A stretch of 14,824 nt of DNA from Pseudomonadota bacterium (GTDB lineage: Bacteria > Pseudomonadota > Alphaproteobacteria > Acetobacterales > Acetobacteraceae), in the NCBI GenBank assembly GCA_021828605.1, contig JAJZEG010000335.1, forward strand, positions 1-14,824, written 5' to 3'. The number at the start of each line of letters is the position of its first letter. Within the stretch, counting starts at the first letter, position 1. The notes beneath the pieces are model-generated. The model was not told the DNA's origin. It worked only from the letters and a program-made list of their open reading frames with translations, and searched no databases. Both the position numbers and the translations under genes were made by a program. Positions 1 to 7,546 of the stretch are shown in pieces.

Positions 1-750
1 TTGAACATAAGCGGGCATTGAACCTTCGCCTTCGGCACCGAGCAGGCCTGACGAGACACGGGTGAGGCCCGCGAGCCATTCCTCGAGATCATTGAAAAAC
101 CGACTCATCGCCTGCCCGGCGGTGAGATCGAGAAACCCCAGGATCAGCGCGCCGGAAAGTCCAAATAGAGAGGATGAAAACGCCGTGCCCATTCCTTCGA
201 GCGGACCGGCGAGCCCTGCTTTGAGTTGGGTGAACATCGCATTCACATCGCCGCCGGTCAGGCTCATGCCTTGAATAACCGCAGCGACCGCGTGAACGGT
301 TTTCAAAAGACCCCAGAACGTGCCGAGCAAGCCCAGAAAAATCATCACCCCGGTAACGTAGCGGGAGGTTTCGCGGCTTTCATCCAACCGGCTCGCGATC
401 CCATCGAGCATGGTGCGCATGCCCTGCACTGACAGCGTCACCCGGCCCGGATGATCGCCGCGCACACCAAGCATGCGGGCCATGGGCAAGAGGAGTTTAG
501 GCTTGTCGGCCTGTTCGATGGAGGAACGCGCGCGTTGGTAATGTTCGACCCAATCGACTTCCGGGGCGAGGCGGAGCACCTGGCGCAAATTCCAGCCGAC
601 CCCGAATATTTCGACCAGCACGATCACGCTGTTGATCACCGGATTAGCGAGATAAAACTTCGCCAGGGTGGGTGCCAGAAAAGCAGCTAAACCATAGACC
701 AAGACCAAAAAGATGATCATGCGAATCAGGTAGGCGGTGGGGCGGGTCAT
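1..750 (-). CDS. MotA/TolQ/ExbB-family proton channel protein (C-terminus cut by window edge)
   Basis: An open frame runs from ATG at 750 to the left edge, giving 250 residues without a stop, so the C-terminus lies outside the window. The protein has a membrane segment at about residues 8-28, a cytoplasmic region, a second segment at about 131-153 containing LGLLGTFWGLLKTV, and a third at about 188-208 after the GMGTAFSSSLFGL stretch. These last two are the typical pore-helix signatures of the MotA/TolQ/ExbB family. Members are inner-membrane proton channels that drive a partner protein spanning the periplasm. The gene starts 9 bp after the stop of the OmpA-like gene, so the two probably work together. 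No flagellar or TonB gene is visible, so whether this acts like a motor, a Tol or an Exb component is open. The family call is firm and the specific role is not. Confidence 0.88.
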   Translation of the reverse strand, partial: MTRPTAYLIRMIIFLVLVYGLAAFLAPTLAKFYLANPVINSVIVLVEIFGVGWNLRQVLRLAPEVDWVEHYQRARSSIEQADKPKLLLPMARMLGVRGDHPGRVTLSVQGMRTMLDGIASRLDESRETSRYVTGVMIFLGLLGTFWGLLKTVHAVAAVIQGMSLTGGDVNAMFTQLKAGLAGPLEGMGTAFSSSLFGLSGALILGFLDLTAGQAMSRFFNDLEEWLAGLTRVSSGLLGAEGEGSMPAYVQ

Positions 751-759
751 GCGATGGGC

Positions 760-1374
760 CTATGGGATGAGGGTCAGAATCGCGCGATGGTCGTTAGGTA
801 GCAAGGCGGTCGGCAGGATCTGGCTTTGCACGATGATGCGGGTGAGGGGAATACCATCCTGGATCAAGCGATCGCGAACCGCACGACCGCGCGCGAAAGC
901 GAGGCGGTAGGCACGTGCAGGATTTTGCGCTGTGCCCATGGCGTTTGCGGCGATCATAATGCGTCCCGACCGTGCCGCAGGATGTGCGGCGAATTGATGG
1001 ATTTGGGCAATAGCATCGGTGCTTAGGCGGGCGCTATGACGTGTGAACTCCAGGGCGAGCGGCAGAATGGGTCGGATGGCGGGCGCGGGGTTTGGTGCAG
1101 GACTGACGATCGGCTGGGGCACTGACGGCGCGCGCGGTGGTGGTAAGGGGAGCGCCAAGGGGCGTGAAAGGGGGATCGGTCGTTGGGGTGGAGCGATGAT
1201 ATGGCGCAGGGGCGGGTGCGCTGCGGGTTTGTGGGGCGAGGTGACAGGCCGGGTTGATGCTTTGAGTTGTGCCAGCGCCCCGAGATTGACCTGAGCGCTC
1301 GGTTGACCCGCCTGGGCCGACCCACTCAGCAACAAGGCCGCTAGTCCAGCGAGAGAGGAATTGAGGGATCTCAT
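760..1374 (-). CDS. Exported proline-rich protein with OmpA-like C-terminal domain
   Basis: The product is 204 residues when started at ATG 1374. That start gives a clean Sec signal peptide (MRSLNSSLAGLAALLLSGSAQA, cut after about residue 22). An in-frame TTG at 1410 would overlap the stop of the upstream gene as TTGA but would put 12 charged or polar residues before the signal, so the ATG is preferred. Residues about 43-105 are very rich in Pro, Ala and Arg and probably form an extended linker. Residues about 107-204 resemble the OmpA/MotB C-terminal fold, with RGRAVRDRL at about 162-170 matching the conserved Arg helix. The usual TD-x-x-G acidic motif is replaced by an AN-x-MG-like stretch, so diaminopimelate binding is uncertain. 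Its place between a phosphatase and an ExbB/MotA-type channel suggests it is the periplasmic partner of that channel. The domain call is moderate and the function is inferred. Confidence 0.75.
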   Translation of the reverse strand: MRSLNSSLAGLAALLLSGSAQAGQPSAQVNLGALAQLKASTRPVTSPHKPAAHPPLRHIIAPPQRPIPLSRPLALPLPPPRAPSVPQPIVSPAPNPAPAIRPILPLALEFTRHSARLSTDAIAQIHQFAAHPAARSGRIMIAANAMGTAQNPARAYRLAFARGRAVRDRLIQDGIPLTRIIVQSQILPTALLPNDHRAILTLIP

Positions 1375-1406
1375 TGGCCGAGTTTTACCCGGATTGGCGG
1401 GGCGGC

Positions 1407-2237
1407 TCAATCAGCTTGGCTTGGATCGCGTGCAGCGGCAACCATGTCGCGCAATCGTGCGTGGAAATGCGGGTTGGCGGCGACAATTTCGCCCTCGATA
1501 TGGTCGTTCCCTGCCGGATCGGTCACGAAGCCACCGGCTTCGCGCACCAGCAATTCGCCGGCTGCGACATCCCATTTATTGATGCCCAGTTCCCAATAAC
1601 CATCATAACGGCCAGCGGCGGTCCAAGCGAGATCAAGGGCGGCTGCGCCGAACCGTCGCACGCCGGCCACTTCAGGCATCATCGCGCCCAGAACCCGCGC
1701 AAAAGCGAGCCGGTTGCGCGGCGATGTGCGCGCGAACGGTATGCCGGTTGCAAACAAAGCGGTGGACCAGTCGCGACGGGCGGAGACCCGCAGCCTTTTA
1801 TCGTTCAAATAGGCGCCGACACCCTTTTCAGCCCAATAAAATTCATCGAGAGCGGGCGCATAAACCAGTCCCGCGACGATTTCACTCTGACCTTCCGGCA
1901 GACGTTTTTCCAAGGCGATCGAGATCGCCCAATTCGGAATCGCGTGCAGAAAATTGGTGGTGCCGTCCAACGGGTCGACGATCCAACGCCAAGACCAGTT
2001 CGCCGAACCGGACTCGCCGCTTTCCTCCATCAGAAACCCATAGCCGGGGCGCGCGCGTTCGAGATCCTCGCGGATGCTCTGCTCGGCGCGCAAATCAGCC
2101 TGGCTGACGAAGTCAGACGGGCCCTTGATCGAGACCTGCAAATGCTCGACTTCGTTAAAGTCACGGATGAGCCGCTTCGCCGCTTTTTGTGCGGCGGCAA
2201 CCATGATCGTCATGTGTGAGGAGCGGCGCGGGACCAT
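1407..2237 (-). CDS. suhB: Inositol monophosphatase family protein (SuhB-like)
   Basis: The 276-residue product matches the Mg-dependent inositol monophosphatase family in length and motifs. These are the metal-binding glutamate in EESG (residues 71-74), motif A DPLDGTTNF (88-96) and motif B WDVAAGELLVREAGG (222-236). The family removes phosphate from myo-inositol-1-phosphate and related sugar or nucleotide phosphates. In enterobacteria SuhB also acts on ribosomal RNA transcription, which cannot be read from sequence here. The first ATG at 2237 lies 8 bp after the efp stop. Internal ATGs at codons 9 and 12 would give an N-terminus closer to family length, so the start is uncertain. The tight spacing to efp and to the downstream OmpA-like gene argues for one transcript. 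The substrate is not determined. Confidence 0.9.
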   Translation of the reverse strand: MVPRRSSHMTIMVAAAQKAAKRLIRDFNEVEHLQVSIKGPSDFVSQADLRAEQSIREDLERARPGYGFLMEESGESGSANWSWRWIVDPLDGTTNFLHAIPNWAISIALEKRLPEGQSEIVAGLVYAPALDEFYWAEKGVGAYLNDKRLRVSARRDWSTALFATGIPFARTSPRNRLAFARVLGAMMPEVAGVRRFGAAALDLAWTAAGRYDGYWELGINKWDVAAGELLVREAGGFVTDPAGNDHIEGEIVAANPHFHARLRDMVAAARDPSQAD

Positions 2238-2245
2238 GTTCTTGA

Positions 2246-2812
2246 TTAGCCTTTGGCGCGTTCAACGTAGGTCGCGTCCTCGGTGCGCACCACCACACGC
2301 TCGCCGGCCTCGACGAAGGGCGGTACCATGGTTTTCACCCCGTTTGAGAGTTTCGCTGGTTTATACGAGGATGATGCGGTTTGACCTTTAACCACAGGAT
2401 CGGCCTCAATAATTTCCAGAGTAACTGTCGCGGGCAGATGAATGCCGACAGCGTCACCTTCGACCAAATCCACGATAACGGCCATATTATCCTGAAGGAA
2501 CGGCGCGAGATCGCCGAGCAGGCTGGAGGGGACCAGGAATTGCTCGAAGCTTTCGGCTTCCATCAACACCAGATTATCACCGTCGGCGTAACTGTAGATG
2601 TAGTCTTTGTTGTCGGTCATCAACCGCTCAACGGTATCGGCGGTGCGCCAGCGTTCATTGGTTTTGTTACCAGTTTTCAAGTCGCGCATTTCCACTTGAA
2701 TGAATGCGCCACCCTTACCGGGCGTGATGATTTGTTGCTTGAGCACGGTCCATCGGCGGCCGTCATGCTCAATGACTTGCCCGGCGCGGATCAAGTTCGC
2801 CTGCTGTTTCAT
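2246..2812 (-). CDS. efp: Elongation factor P
   Basis: The 188-residue product has the EF-P length and order of domains: an N-terminal KOW-like domain followed by two OB-fold domains. It binds ribosomes stalled on polyproline stretches and stimulates peptide bond formation. The diagnostic loop TPGKGGAF places Lys33 at the position that is beta-lysylated in E. coli (Lys34), so an EpmA/EpmB-type modification is possible, but those genes are not here. The family's TNERWR stretch follows at about residues 49-54. The open frame extends upstream to 2974, but the start at 2812 (MKQQANLIRAGQ) matches the family N-terminus and the extra 54 residues look non-coding. It is the first gene of the minus-strand block and likely carries the promoter for the phosphatase, OmpA-like and ExbB-like genes. 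The proline-rich OmpA-like protein two genes downstream is itself a plausible client. Confidence 0.96.
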   Translation of the reverse strand: MKQQANLIRAGQVIEHDGRRWTVLKQQIITPGKGGAFIQVEMRDLKTGNKTNERWRTADTVERLMTDNKDYIYSYADGDNLVLMEAESFEQFLVPSSLLGDLAPFLQDNMAVIVDLVEGDAVGIHLPATVTLEIIEADPVVKGQTASSSYKPAKLSNGVKTMVPPFVEAGERVVVRTEDATYVERAKG

Positions 2813-2998
2813 AAAAGGTACCATTCGAGTTGGCGTTGAGATGGGGCGGCATAGACCTTGGATCGCGTCTCGGCAAGGCTCAGGGCACCCAGCCTGCTGG
2901 CGACGCGCGCCAAGATGTGATTGGATTATCAGCGGATCTGACCTAGATCGGGCTCGCCGGGGCTGGTAAAACACTATAGTCCGGCTAGATTACAGCGC
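2813..2998. other. Divergent intergenic region between efp and ccmC
   Basis: This 186-bp gap separates the minus-strand efp block from the plus-strand ccm operon, so promoters for both should lie here. On the plus strand TATAGT at 2975-2980 is a good -10 hexamer within an 8-bp palindrome ACTATAGT (2973-2980), but no TTG-type -35 sits 16-18 bp upstream. A weaker pair is TTGGAT (2921-2926) and TAGATC (2944-2949) with a 17-bp spacer. No RNA gene or long repeat was seen. Confidence 0.5.
2848..2876 (-). promoter_or_regulatory. Candidate sigma70-type promoter for efp
   Basis: On the minus strand TTGCCG (2871-2876) is followed after exactly 17 bp by TATGCC (2848-2853), about 35 bp upstream of the efp ATG. 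The -35 element matches consensus at four of six positions and the -10 at three of six. Spacing and position fit, but the match is weak and other pairs could be chosen in this region. Confidence 0.3.
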
Positions 2999-3820
2999 AT
3001 GGAACCACCGATGACACAGGATTATCCCGGCGAATTGCGGCTGGATGGTTTAGGAGAGCCGGCTTTGACCCATCGGTCGAAGTCCGGGGCGTGGTTGCAT
3101 CAATTCGCCAATCCGGGACGATTTCAACGGTTTTTCCAGCCGATCATTCCTTGGTTGAGTGGCGTTGCCCTGGTGTTAATGGTGGTCGGGCTGGTGTGGG
3201 GTTTTTATTTCGCACCGCCGGATTGGCAGCAAGGTGTTACCGCGCGAATCATGGATGTGCATGTGCCCGCGGCTTGGGTGGCAATGAACGGCTATGCGGC
3301 GCTTGCGATATGTTCGCTGCTCTCGATTGTTTGGCGGCATCCGTTGGCTGATATTGCCGCCCGCGAAATCGCGCCGGTGGGGGCGGGATTTACCGCCCTG
3401 TGCCTGATCACCGGCTCGTTATGGGGGCGACCCGATTGGGGCACTTACTGGGTTTGGGATGCGCGCCTGACGTCGGTACTGATTTTACTGTTTTTATATT
3501 TGGGCCATATTGCCTTGCTGCGGGCCTTCGATAATCCCCAGCACGGCTACCGGGCTGCCGCGATCCTGGGGCTGGTTGGTGCGATTAACCTACCGATTAT
3601 CGTGTTTTCGGTGTATTGGTGGAATTCGCTGCACCAAGGAAATTCGATCTCACTGACCGGGCCATCGAAAATCTATATCACCATGCTGCTGCCCTTGCTC
3701 GTGTGTACCGTGGCGTTTTATTTGGCATTTATTGCCATGGTGCTGGCGCGGATCTCAAGTTTTATTATGGAAAGCAAAGCGCGCAGCTTGCTGTTGGCGG
3801 CGGCAGAAGGGGGGCGGTGA
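2999..3820 (+). CDS. ccmC: Heme exporter/heme handling protein CcmC
   Basis: CcmC is the inner-membrane protein that presents heme to the periplasmic chaperone CcmE in System I cytochrome c maturation. The 273-residue product has about six membrane segments, the tryptophan-rich WGTYWVWD motif (residues 147-154) and the two conserved heme-ligand histidines, His88 in HVPAAW and His212 in SLHQG. The E. coli protein has the same pair at 60 and 184. The N-terminus is about 28 residues longer than E. coli CcmC. The true start could be the second ATG at 3011, which has a GGA about 7 nt upstream. It opens the ccm operon and its stop codon overlaps the ccmD start by one base (TGATG). The CcmAB ATPase that releases holo-CcmE from CcmC is not encoded nearby. 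Confidence 0.95.
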   Translation: MEPPMTQDYPGELRLDGLGEPALTHRSKSGAWLHQFANPGRFQRFFQPIIPWLSGVALVLMVVGLVWGFYFAPPDWQQGVTARIMDVHVPAAWVAMNGYAALAICSLLSIVWRHPLADIAAREIAPVGAGFTALCLITGSLWGRPDWGTYWVWDARLTSVLILLFLYLGHIALLRAFDNPQHGYRAAAILGLVGAINLPIIVFSVYWWNSLHQGNSISLTGPSKIYITMLLPLLVCTVAFYLAFIAMVLARISSFIMESKARSLLLAAAEGGR

Positions 3821-3972
3821 TGATCAAGGATGTGATGCCGTTTGTCGAAGCCGCTTACGCCGCTGCGGTGGTAATATTGGGAATTTTGGGGTGGAGTGCG
3901 ATGATGCGCTACCGGACAGCGCGTAAACGCTTGGCGCAGGTCGAAGCACAATATGGGCGGATCCGGTCATGA
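3820..3972 (+). CDS. ccmD: Heme exporter protein CcmD
   Basis: The 50-residue product has a single membrane segment (about residues 9-29) followed by a basic, coiled tail (RYRTARKRLAQVEAQ). This matches the usual size and layout of CcmD, the small subunit that binds CcmC-CcmE and helps release heme-loaded CcmE. The start is fixed by TGATG coupling to ccmC and by a strong purine-rich Shine-Dalgarno stretch of six Gs just upstream. The stop overlaps the ccmE start as ATGA. Sequence conservation in this family is low, so the call rests on size, topology and position between ccmC and ccmE. Confidence 0.88.
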   Translation: MIKDVMPFVEAAYAAAVVILGILGWSAMMRYRTARKRLAQVEAQYGRIRS

Positions 3973-4487
3973 TGACACGCAAGGTGCGTCGGTTGTGGAT
4001 TGTCGTGGTTTGCGGGATTTTTGCCTCGACGGCGACGGCATTGATGCTGGTGGCGTTTCGATCCAGCCTGTCCTATTTTTTGTCACCGCAAGAAGTGCTG
4101 GTTAAACATCCGCGTCCGGGGGAGATGTTCCGCTTGGGCGGGGTGGTGCAGGTGGGAACCGTGGTGATGTCGCACCGCAATGGCAGGCCATTCACGCAGT
4201 TTCGGATCACCGATGGGCGTGCCTCGATTCCGGTTGTGTTTACTGGAATTTTGCCGGATTTGTTTCGCCAAGGGCAGGGGGTGGTGACGATAGGGAGCAT
4301 GGCGCCGCATGGCGGGGTGTTTCTGGCTGACACAGTATTGGCCAAGCATGGGGCGAGTTATATGCCAGCGGATGTGGAGCAGGCGTTGCGGGCATCCGGC
4401 AAATGGAACCCGAAATTTGGTCCTGCCCCTAACGCTGCGACCTGGGATGACAAAACGCCGCAACAAATTGCTGCGGCAAAAGGATAA
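3969..4487 (+). CDS. ccmE: Cytochrome c-type biogenesis heme chaperone CcmE
   Basis: CcmE binds heme covalently in the periplasm and passes it to the CcmF/H ligation machinery. The 172-residue product has an N-terminal membrane anchor (about residues 9-29) and an OB-fold beta barrel. The heme-attachment motif LAKHGASYMP puts the covalent His at 127 and the ligand Tyr at 131, the same spacing as His130/Tyr134 in E. coli. The C-terminal tail is flexible and hydrophilic. Start ATG 3969 overlaps the ccmD stop (ATGA); a second ATG at 3972 is equally possible. ccmF begins 6 bp after the stop. Confidence 0.96.
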   Translation: MMTRKVRRLWIVVVCGIFASTATALMLVAFRSSLSYFLSPQEVLVKHPRPGEMFRLGGVVQVGTVVMSHRNGRPFTQFRITDGRASIPVVFTGILPDLFRQGQGVVTIGSMAPHGGVFLADTVLAKHGASYMPADVEQALRASGKWNPKFGPAPNAATWDDKTPQQIAAAKG

Positions 4488-4493
4488 ATTCGT

Positions 4494-6476
4494 ATGATTC
4501 CGACCTTGGGCCATTTCGCGCTGGCATTAGCGTTCGCGATCGCGGTTGCGCAGTCGATGATCGGATTGTTCGGGCCCAATTTACGCAACCCTGCGGTGCT
4601 GCGGGCTGCGCCCGCCTTGGCTATCGGGCAATTTGTCATGTTGGGGGCGAGTTTCGCGGCTTTGGTCTGGGCGGGTGTGGTCTCGGACTACACCGTAAAA
4701 AATGTCGCGCAGTTTTCATCGAGCACAACGCCGCTTTTATATCGGATTACCGGAACCTGGGGCAACCATGCCGGTTCAATGCTGCTTTGGTGCTTGATTT
4801 TATCGTTGTGCGGCGGGGTGGTCGGGGTGTTTGGCCGAACCATCCCGACCAGTCTGCGCGCCCGGGTTTTGGGTGTTTTGGGCTTGGTGTCAGCCGGGTT
4901 TTTGCTGTTCACCCTAACCGTATCAAATCCATTCGCGCGGCTCTGGCCGCCGCCGCTGCATGGGGCAGGGGTCAACCCGATTTTGCAGGATCCGGGCCTC
5001 GCGGTGCATCCGCCGATTCTCTATACCGGCTATGTCGGATTTTCGATTGCGTTTGCCTTTGCCGTCGCCGCCTTGATCGAAGGGCGGGTTGATGCCGCTT
5101 GGGGACGTTGGGTGCGGCCTTGGACCATTATTTCCTGGTGTTTTCTCACCGCCGGGATCTGTTTTGGCTCGCTCTGGTCTTATTATACGCTGGGCTGGGG
5201 CGGGTTTTGGTTCTGGGATCCGGTGGAGAATGTCGCCTTGCTGCCTTGGCTGACCGGGACGGCGCTGATCCATTCCGCGATTGTGGTGGAAAAGCGCGAG
5301 GCGCTGAAAACCTGGTCGGTTTTGCTCGCGATTGCGACATTCTCGCTCAGCCTGTCGGGCACGTTTTTGGTGCGTTCGGGGTTGTTGAATTCGGTGCACG
5401 CATTTGCGGTATCGCCCAATCAAGGCCTGTTCATTCTGGTGTTGCTGGCGCTGACCGTCGGCGGGTCGTTGTTGCTGTTCGCCATCCGCGCCCCGGTGCT
5501 GGCCGCATCAGGGGTGTTTGCGCCGGTTTCACGCGAGGGCGCGTTGATTTTGAACAACGTGTTTCTATGCATGATCGCGGCGGTGGTGTTCACCGGCACA
5601 ATGTATCCGCCCTTTGTCGATTTATTGTTCGGGTTGCAGTTGTCGGTCGGTGCGCCGTTCTATGATCAGGCGGCGCTGCCGCTGACTGCGCCGCTGATTT
5701 TGGCGATGGCGGTGGGGCCGTTATTGGCCTGGAAGCGTGCGGCGATCATGCCCGCTTTGATTAAGCTTTGGACTGTTGGATTGGTGGCGCTGGTGGTGTT
5801 CGCGGTGATTTTGCTGCGCGGCCACGCCATTGCAGCGTTAGGGCTCGCGGGCGGGGCTTGGGTGGTTTTGGGTGCGCTTGTTGATTTGGGCGAGCGGGTC
5901 CGGCTGTTCCGTGTGCCCGTGCGGCAATCGTTTTCGCGCTTGTTCAGCGTGCCGCGCGCGGCCTATGGCGCGATGATGGGGCATTTGGGGTTTGGCGTCA
6001 CCGTTCTGGGCATAGCCGGCATGGCGACGCAAGTGCATGTGATTACGGTGTTGCATCCGGGGCAAGGGGTTAATCTGGCGGGTTATCGATGGACGTTGGA
6101 GCGGGTACAGGATGCGCCGGGCACGGCGGCCTACGCGGCGCGACAGGCAGTGATCGATGTGACGCGCAACGGCAAGCATGTGATGACCATGCGCCCTGAG
6201 CGGCGTTTTTTCACCGCCCAGCACGTCACTACCGAGCGCGCAGCGATCCGCACCAATATGCTATGGGATATGTTTGCGACCTTTGCCGGTGAGGATAAAA
6301 GCGGCGGCGCGGAATTCCGGTTCAATGTGCATCCGATGGCGCCTGAGATTTGGCTGGGTGGGTTAATTATGGCGCTGGGCGGCGGCATTTCGCTTACGGA
6401 TCGGCGGTTCAGGATTGGCGCACCATCGCGCAAGCGCGCACCGGTGCCAAAGCCGGTCGGTACCGAGACGGCTTGA
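4494..6476 (+). CDS. ccmF: Heme lyase subunit CcmF
   Basis: CcmF is the large polytopic membrane protein that, with CcmH and CcmI, reduces the CcmE-bound heme and attaches it to apocytochrome c. The 660-residue product matches the family length. It has many membrane segments, the WWD heme-handling motif WGGFWFWD (residues 235-242), and all four conserved histidines: His172 in VHPPILYTGYVG, His260 in LIHS, His302 in VHAFAV and His497 in GHLGFGV. E. coli CcmF has equivalents at 173, 261, 303 and 491. A large periplasmic domain lies near the C-terminus, followed by a final membrane helix ending in a basic tail. It lies between ccmE and ccmG with gaps of 6 and 9 bp. Nothing indicates loss of function. 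Confidence 0.97.
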   Translation: MIPTLGHFALALAFAIAVAQSMIGLFGPNLRNPAVLRAAPALAIGQFVMLGASFAALVWAGVVSDYTVKNVAQFSSSTTPLLYRITGTWGNHAGSMLLWCLILSLCGGVVGVFGRTIPTSLRARVLGVLGLVSAGFLLFTLTVSNPFARLWPPPLHGAGVNPILQDPGLAVHPPILYTGYVGFSIAFAFAVAALIEGRVDAAWGRWVRPWTIISWCFLTAGICFGSLWSYYTLGWGGFWFWDPVENVALLPWLTGTALIHSAIVVEKREALKTWSVLLAIATFSLSLSGTFLVRSGLLNSVHAFAVSPNQGLFILVLLALTVGGSLLLFAIRAPVLAASGVFAPVSREGALILNNVFLCMIAAVVFTGTMYPPFVDLLFGLQLSVGAPFYDQAALPLTAPLILAMAVGPLLAWKRAAIMPALIKLWTVGLVALVVFAVILLRGHAIAALGLAGGAWVVLGALVDLGERVRLFRVPVRQSFSRLFSVPRAAYGAMMGHLGFGVTVLGIAGMATQVHVITVLHPGQGVNLAGYRWTLERVQDAPGTAAYAARQAVIDVTRNGKHVMTMRPERRFFTAQHVTTERAAIRTNMLWDMFATFAGEDKSGGAEFRFNVHPMAPEIWLGGLIMALGGGISLTDRRFRIGAPSRKRAPVPKPVGTETA

Positions 6477-6485
6477 GTAAACCGG

Positions 6486-7049
6486 ATGGATCGGGCGATA
6501 TTATCGCGGCGCTTGTTGCTGGGGGTGCCACTGGGCTTGGCGGTGGTGGGCGGGGCTGGAGCCTATGCGCTCATCGAGCGGGCCAAGCGCGGCACTTATA
6601 ACCCGCAGGATTTCAATAATCCGTTGGTTGGCCATCATGTGCCGAATTTTACCCTGGCGGGCGTGCCGGGCCAGAACGGTTTCGGCACATCGGACTTGGC
6701 CGCGATGCGGCGACCGGTTCTGGTGAATTTTTTCGCGTCATGGTGCGTGCCGTGTGTGCAGGAAGCGCCATATCTGGATCGGTTGGCGAAAGCCGGGCTG
6801 GATATTTGGGGGATTGCTTATCAGGATAAGCCGGAAGCAATAGCACTTTATTTGGCCAAGCATGGCAATCCGTATCGGCGCCTGGCGATGGACCCGACCG
6901 GGCGAACCGCGATCAACTGGGGTGTGTATGGCGTGCCGGAAAGCTTTTTAATCGCGCCGGGTGGCGTGGTGCGGTGGCATGTGGCGGCGCCGTTATTTCC
7001 GGACTTGATCCGAACTCAGTTTGAACCTGCTTTGCGTAAAATCACATGA
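6486..7049 (+). CDS. ccmG: Thiol:disulfide interchange protein CcmG (DsbE)
   Basis: CcmG is a membrane-anchored periplasmic thioredoxin-like reductase that keeps apocytochrome c (and CcmH) cysteines reduced for heme attachment. The 187-residue product has an N-terminal anchor (about residues 10-30) and a thioredoxin fold with active site WCVPC (86-90) followed by the acidic QEAP stretch. The cis-proline loop is GVYGVPESF (Pro151). This fingerprint is typical of CcmG/DsbE rather than of DsbA. Its stop overlaps the ccmH start as ATGA, indicating translational coupling. Electrons would come from a CcdA or DsbD protein encoded elsewhere. Confidence 0.95.
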   Translation: MDRAILSRRLLLGVPLGLAVVGGAGAYALIERAKRGTYNPQDFNNPLVGHHVPNFTLAGVPGQNGFGTSDLAAMRRPVLVNFFASWCVPCVQEAPYLDRLAKAGLDIWGIAYQDKPEAIALYLAKHGNPYRRLAMDPTGRTAINWGVYGVPESFLIAPGGVVRWHVAAPLFPDLIRTQFEPALRKIT

Positions 7050-7546
7050 GGCACCTGTGGGGTAAAGCGGTGCTTGCTGTTGCGCTGGGCGTTGGGCTGG
7101 CTATTGCCACTCAGTCGGCCGATGCGGGTGCGGCTGTGACGCCGAACACGCCAACCATGATCCGGCGGGACGGGGTAAACCTAACCCTGCCGCAAGAGCG
7201 GCGGGCAGAGGTGATTGGTAATCATTTGCGCTGTTTGGTTTGCCAGAATGAGACGGTGGAAAATTCGCAAGCGGGATTAGCCAAACAGTTTCGCGGGATT
7301 ATTCGGCGCCGCGTGGTGCGAGGGGAGAGCAATCAGCGAATCATCGCGTTCATGGTGCACCGCTACGGGATTTTCGTGCTGCTCAAGCCACCATTGATTC
7401 CGTTGACAATGTTGCTGTGGGGCTCGCCGATATTGGCCTTGTTGATGGGGGGAGGCGTGCTGTTTCTGGCGCGGCGGCGCCGGGGGACGGCGATAGCCGA
7501 TCTTGAGCCGGCGGAGCAGGCGCGACTGAAGGAATTACTACAGTGA
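7046..7546 (+). CDS. ccmH: Cytochrome c-type biogenesis protein CcmH
   Basis: CcmH is a periplasm-facing thiol oxidoreductase of the heme ligation complex. The 166-residue product has an N-terminal signal-like hydrophobic segment (about residues 5-25), the signature LRCLVCQN (61-68) with redox cysteines 63 and 66, and a C-terminal membrane helix (about 118-142) followed by RRRR. It corresponds to the N-terminal half of the fused E. coli CcmH. The TPR half is the separate ccmI gene here, as is usual in alphaproteobacteria. Starts and stops overlap on both sides (ATGA with ccmG, GTGA with ccmI). Confidence 0.95.
   Translation: MRHLWGKAVLAVALGVGLAIATQSADAGAAVTPNTPTMIRRDGVNLTLPQERRAEVIGNHLRCLVCQNETVENSQAGLAKQFRGIIRRRVVRGESNQRIIAFMVHRYGIFVLLKPPLIPLTMLLWGSPILALLMGGGVLFLARRRRGTAIADLEPAEQARLKELLQ

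Noticed and set aside
1374..2219. A 281-codon plus-strand open frame opposite the inositol monophosphatase gene
   Set aside because: The minus strand encodes all family motifs of the phosphatase, and the plus-strand product shows none.
2813..2974. A 54-codon upstream extension of efp
   Set aside because: The extension is basic and low in conserved character. EF-P proteins begin at the MKQQANLIRAGQ point, and the extension overlaps the candidate promoter.
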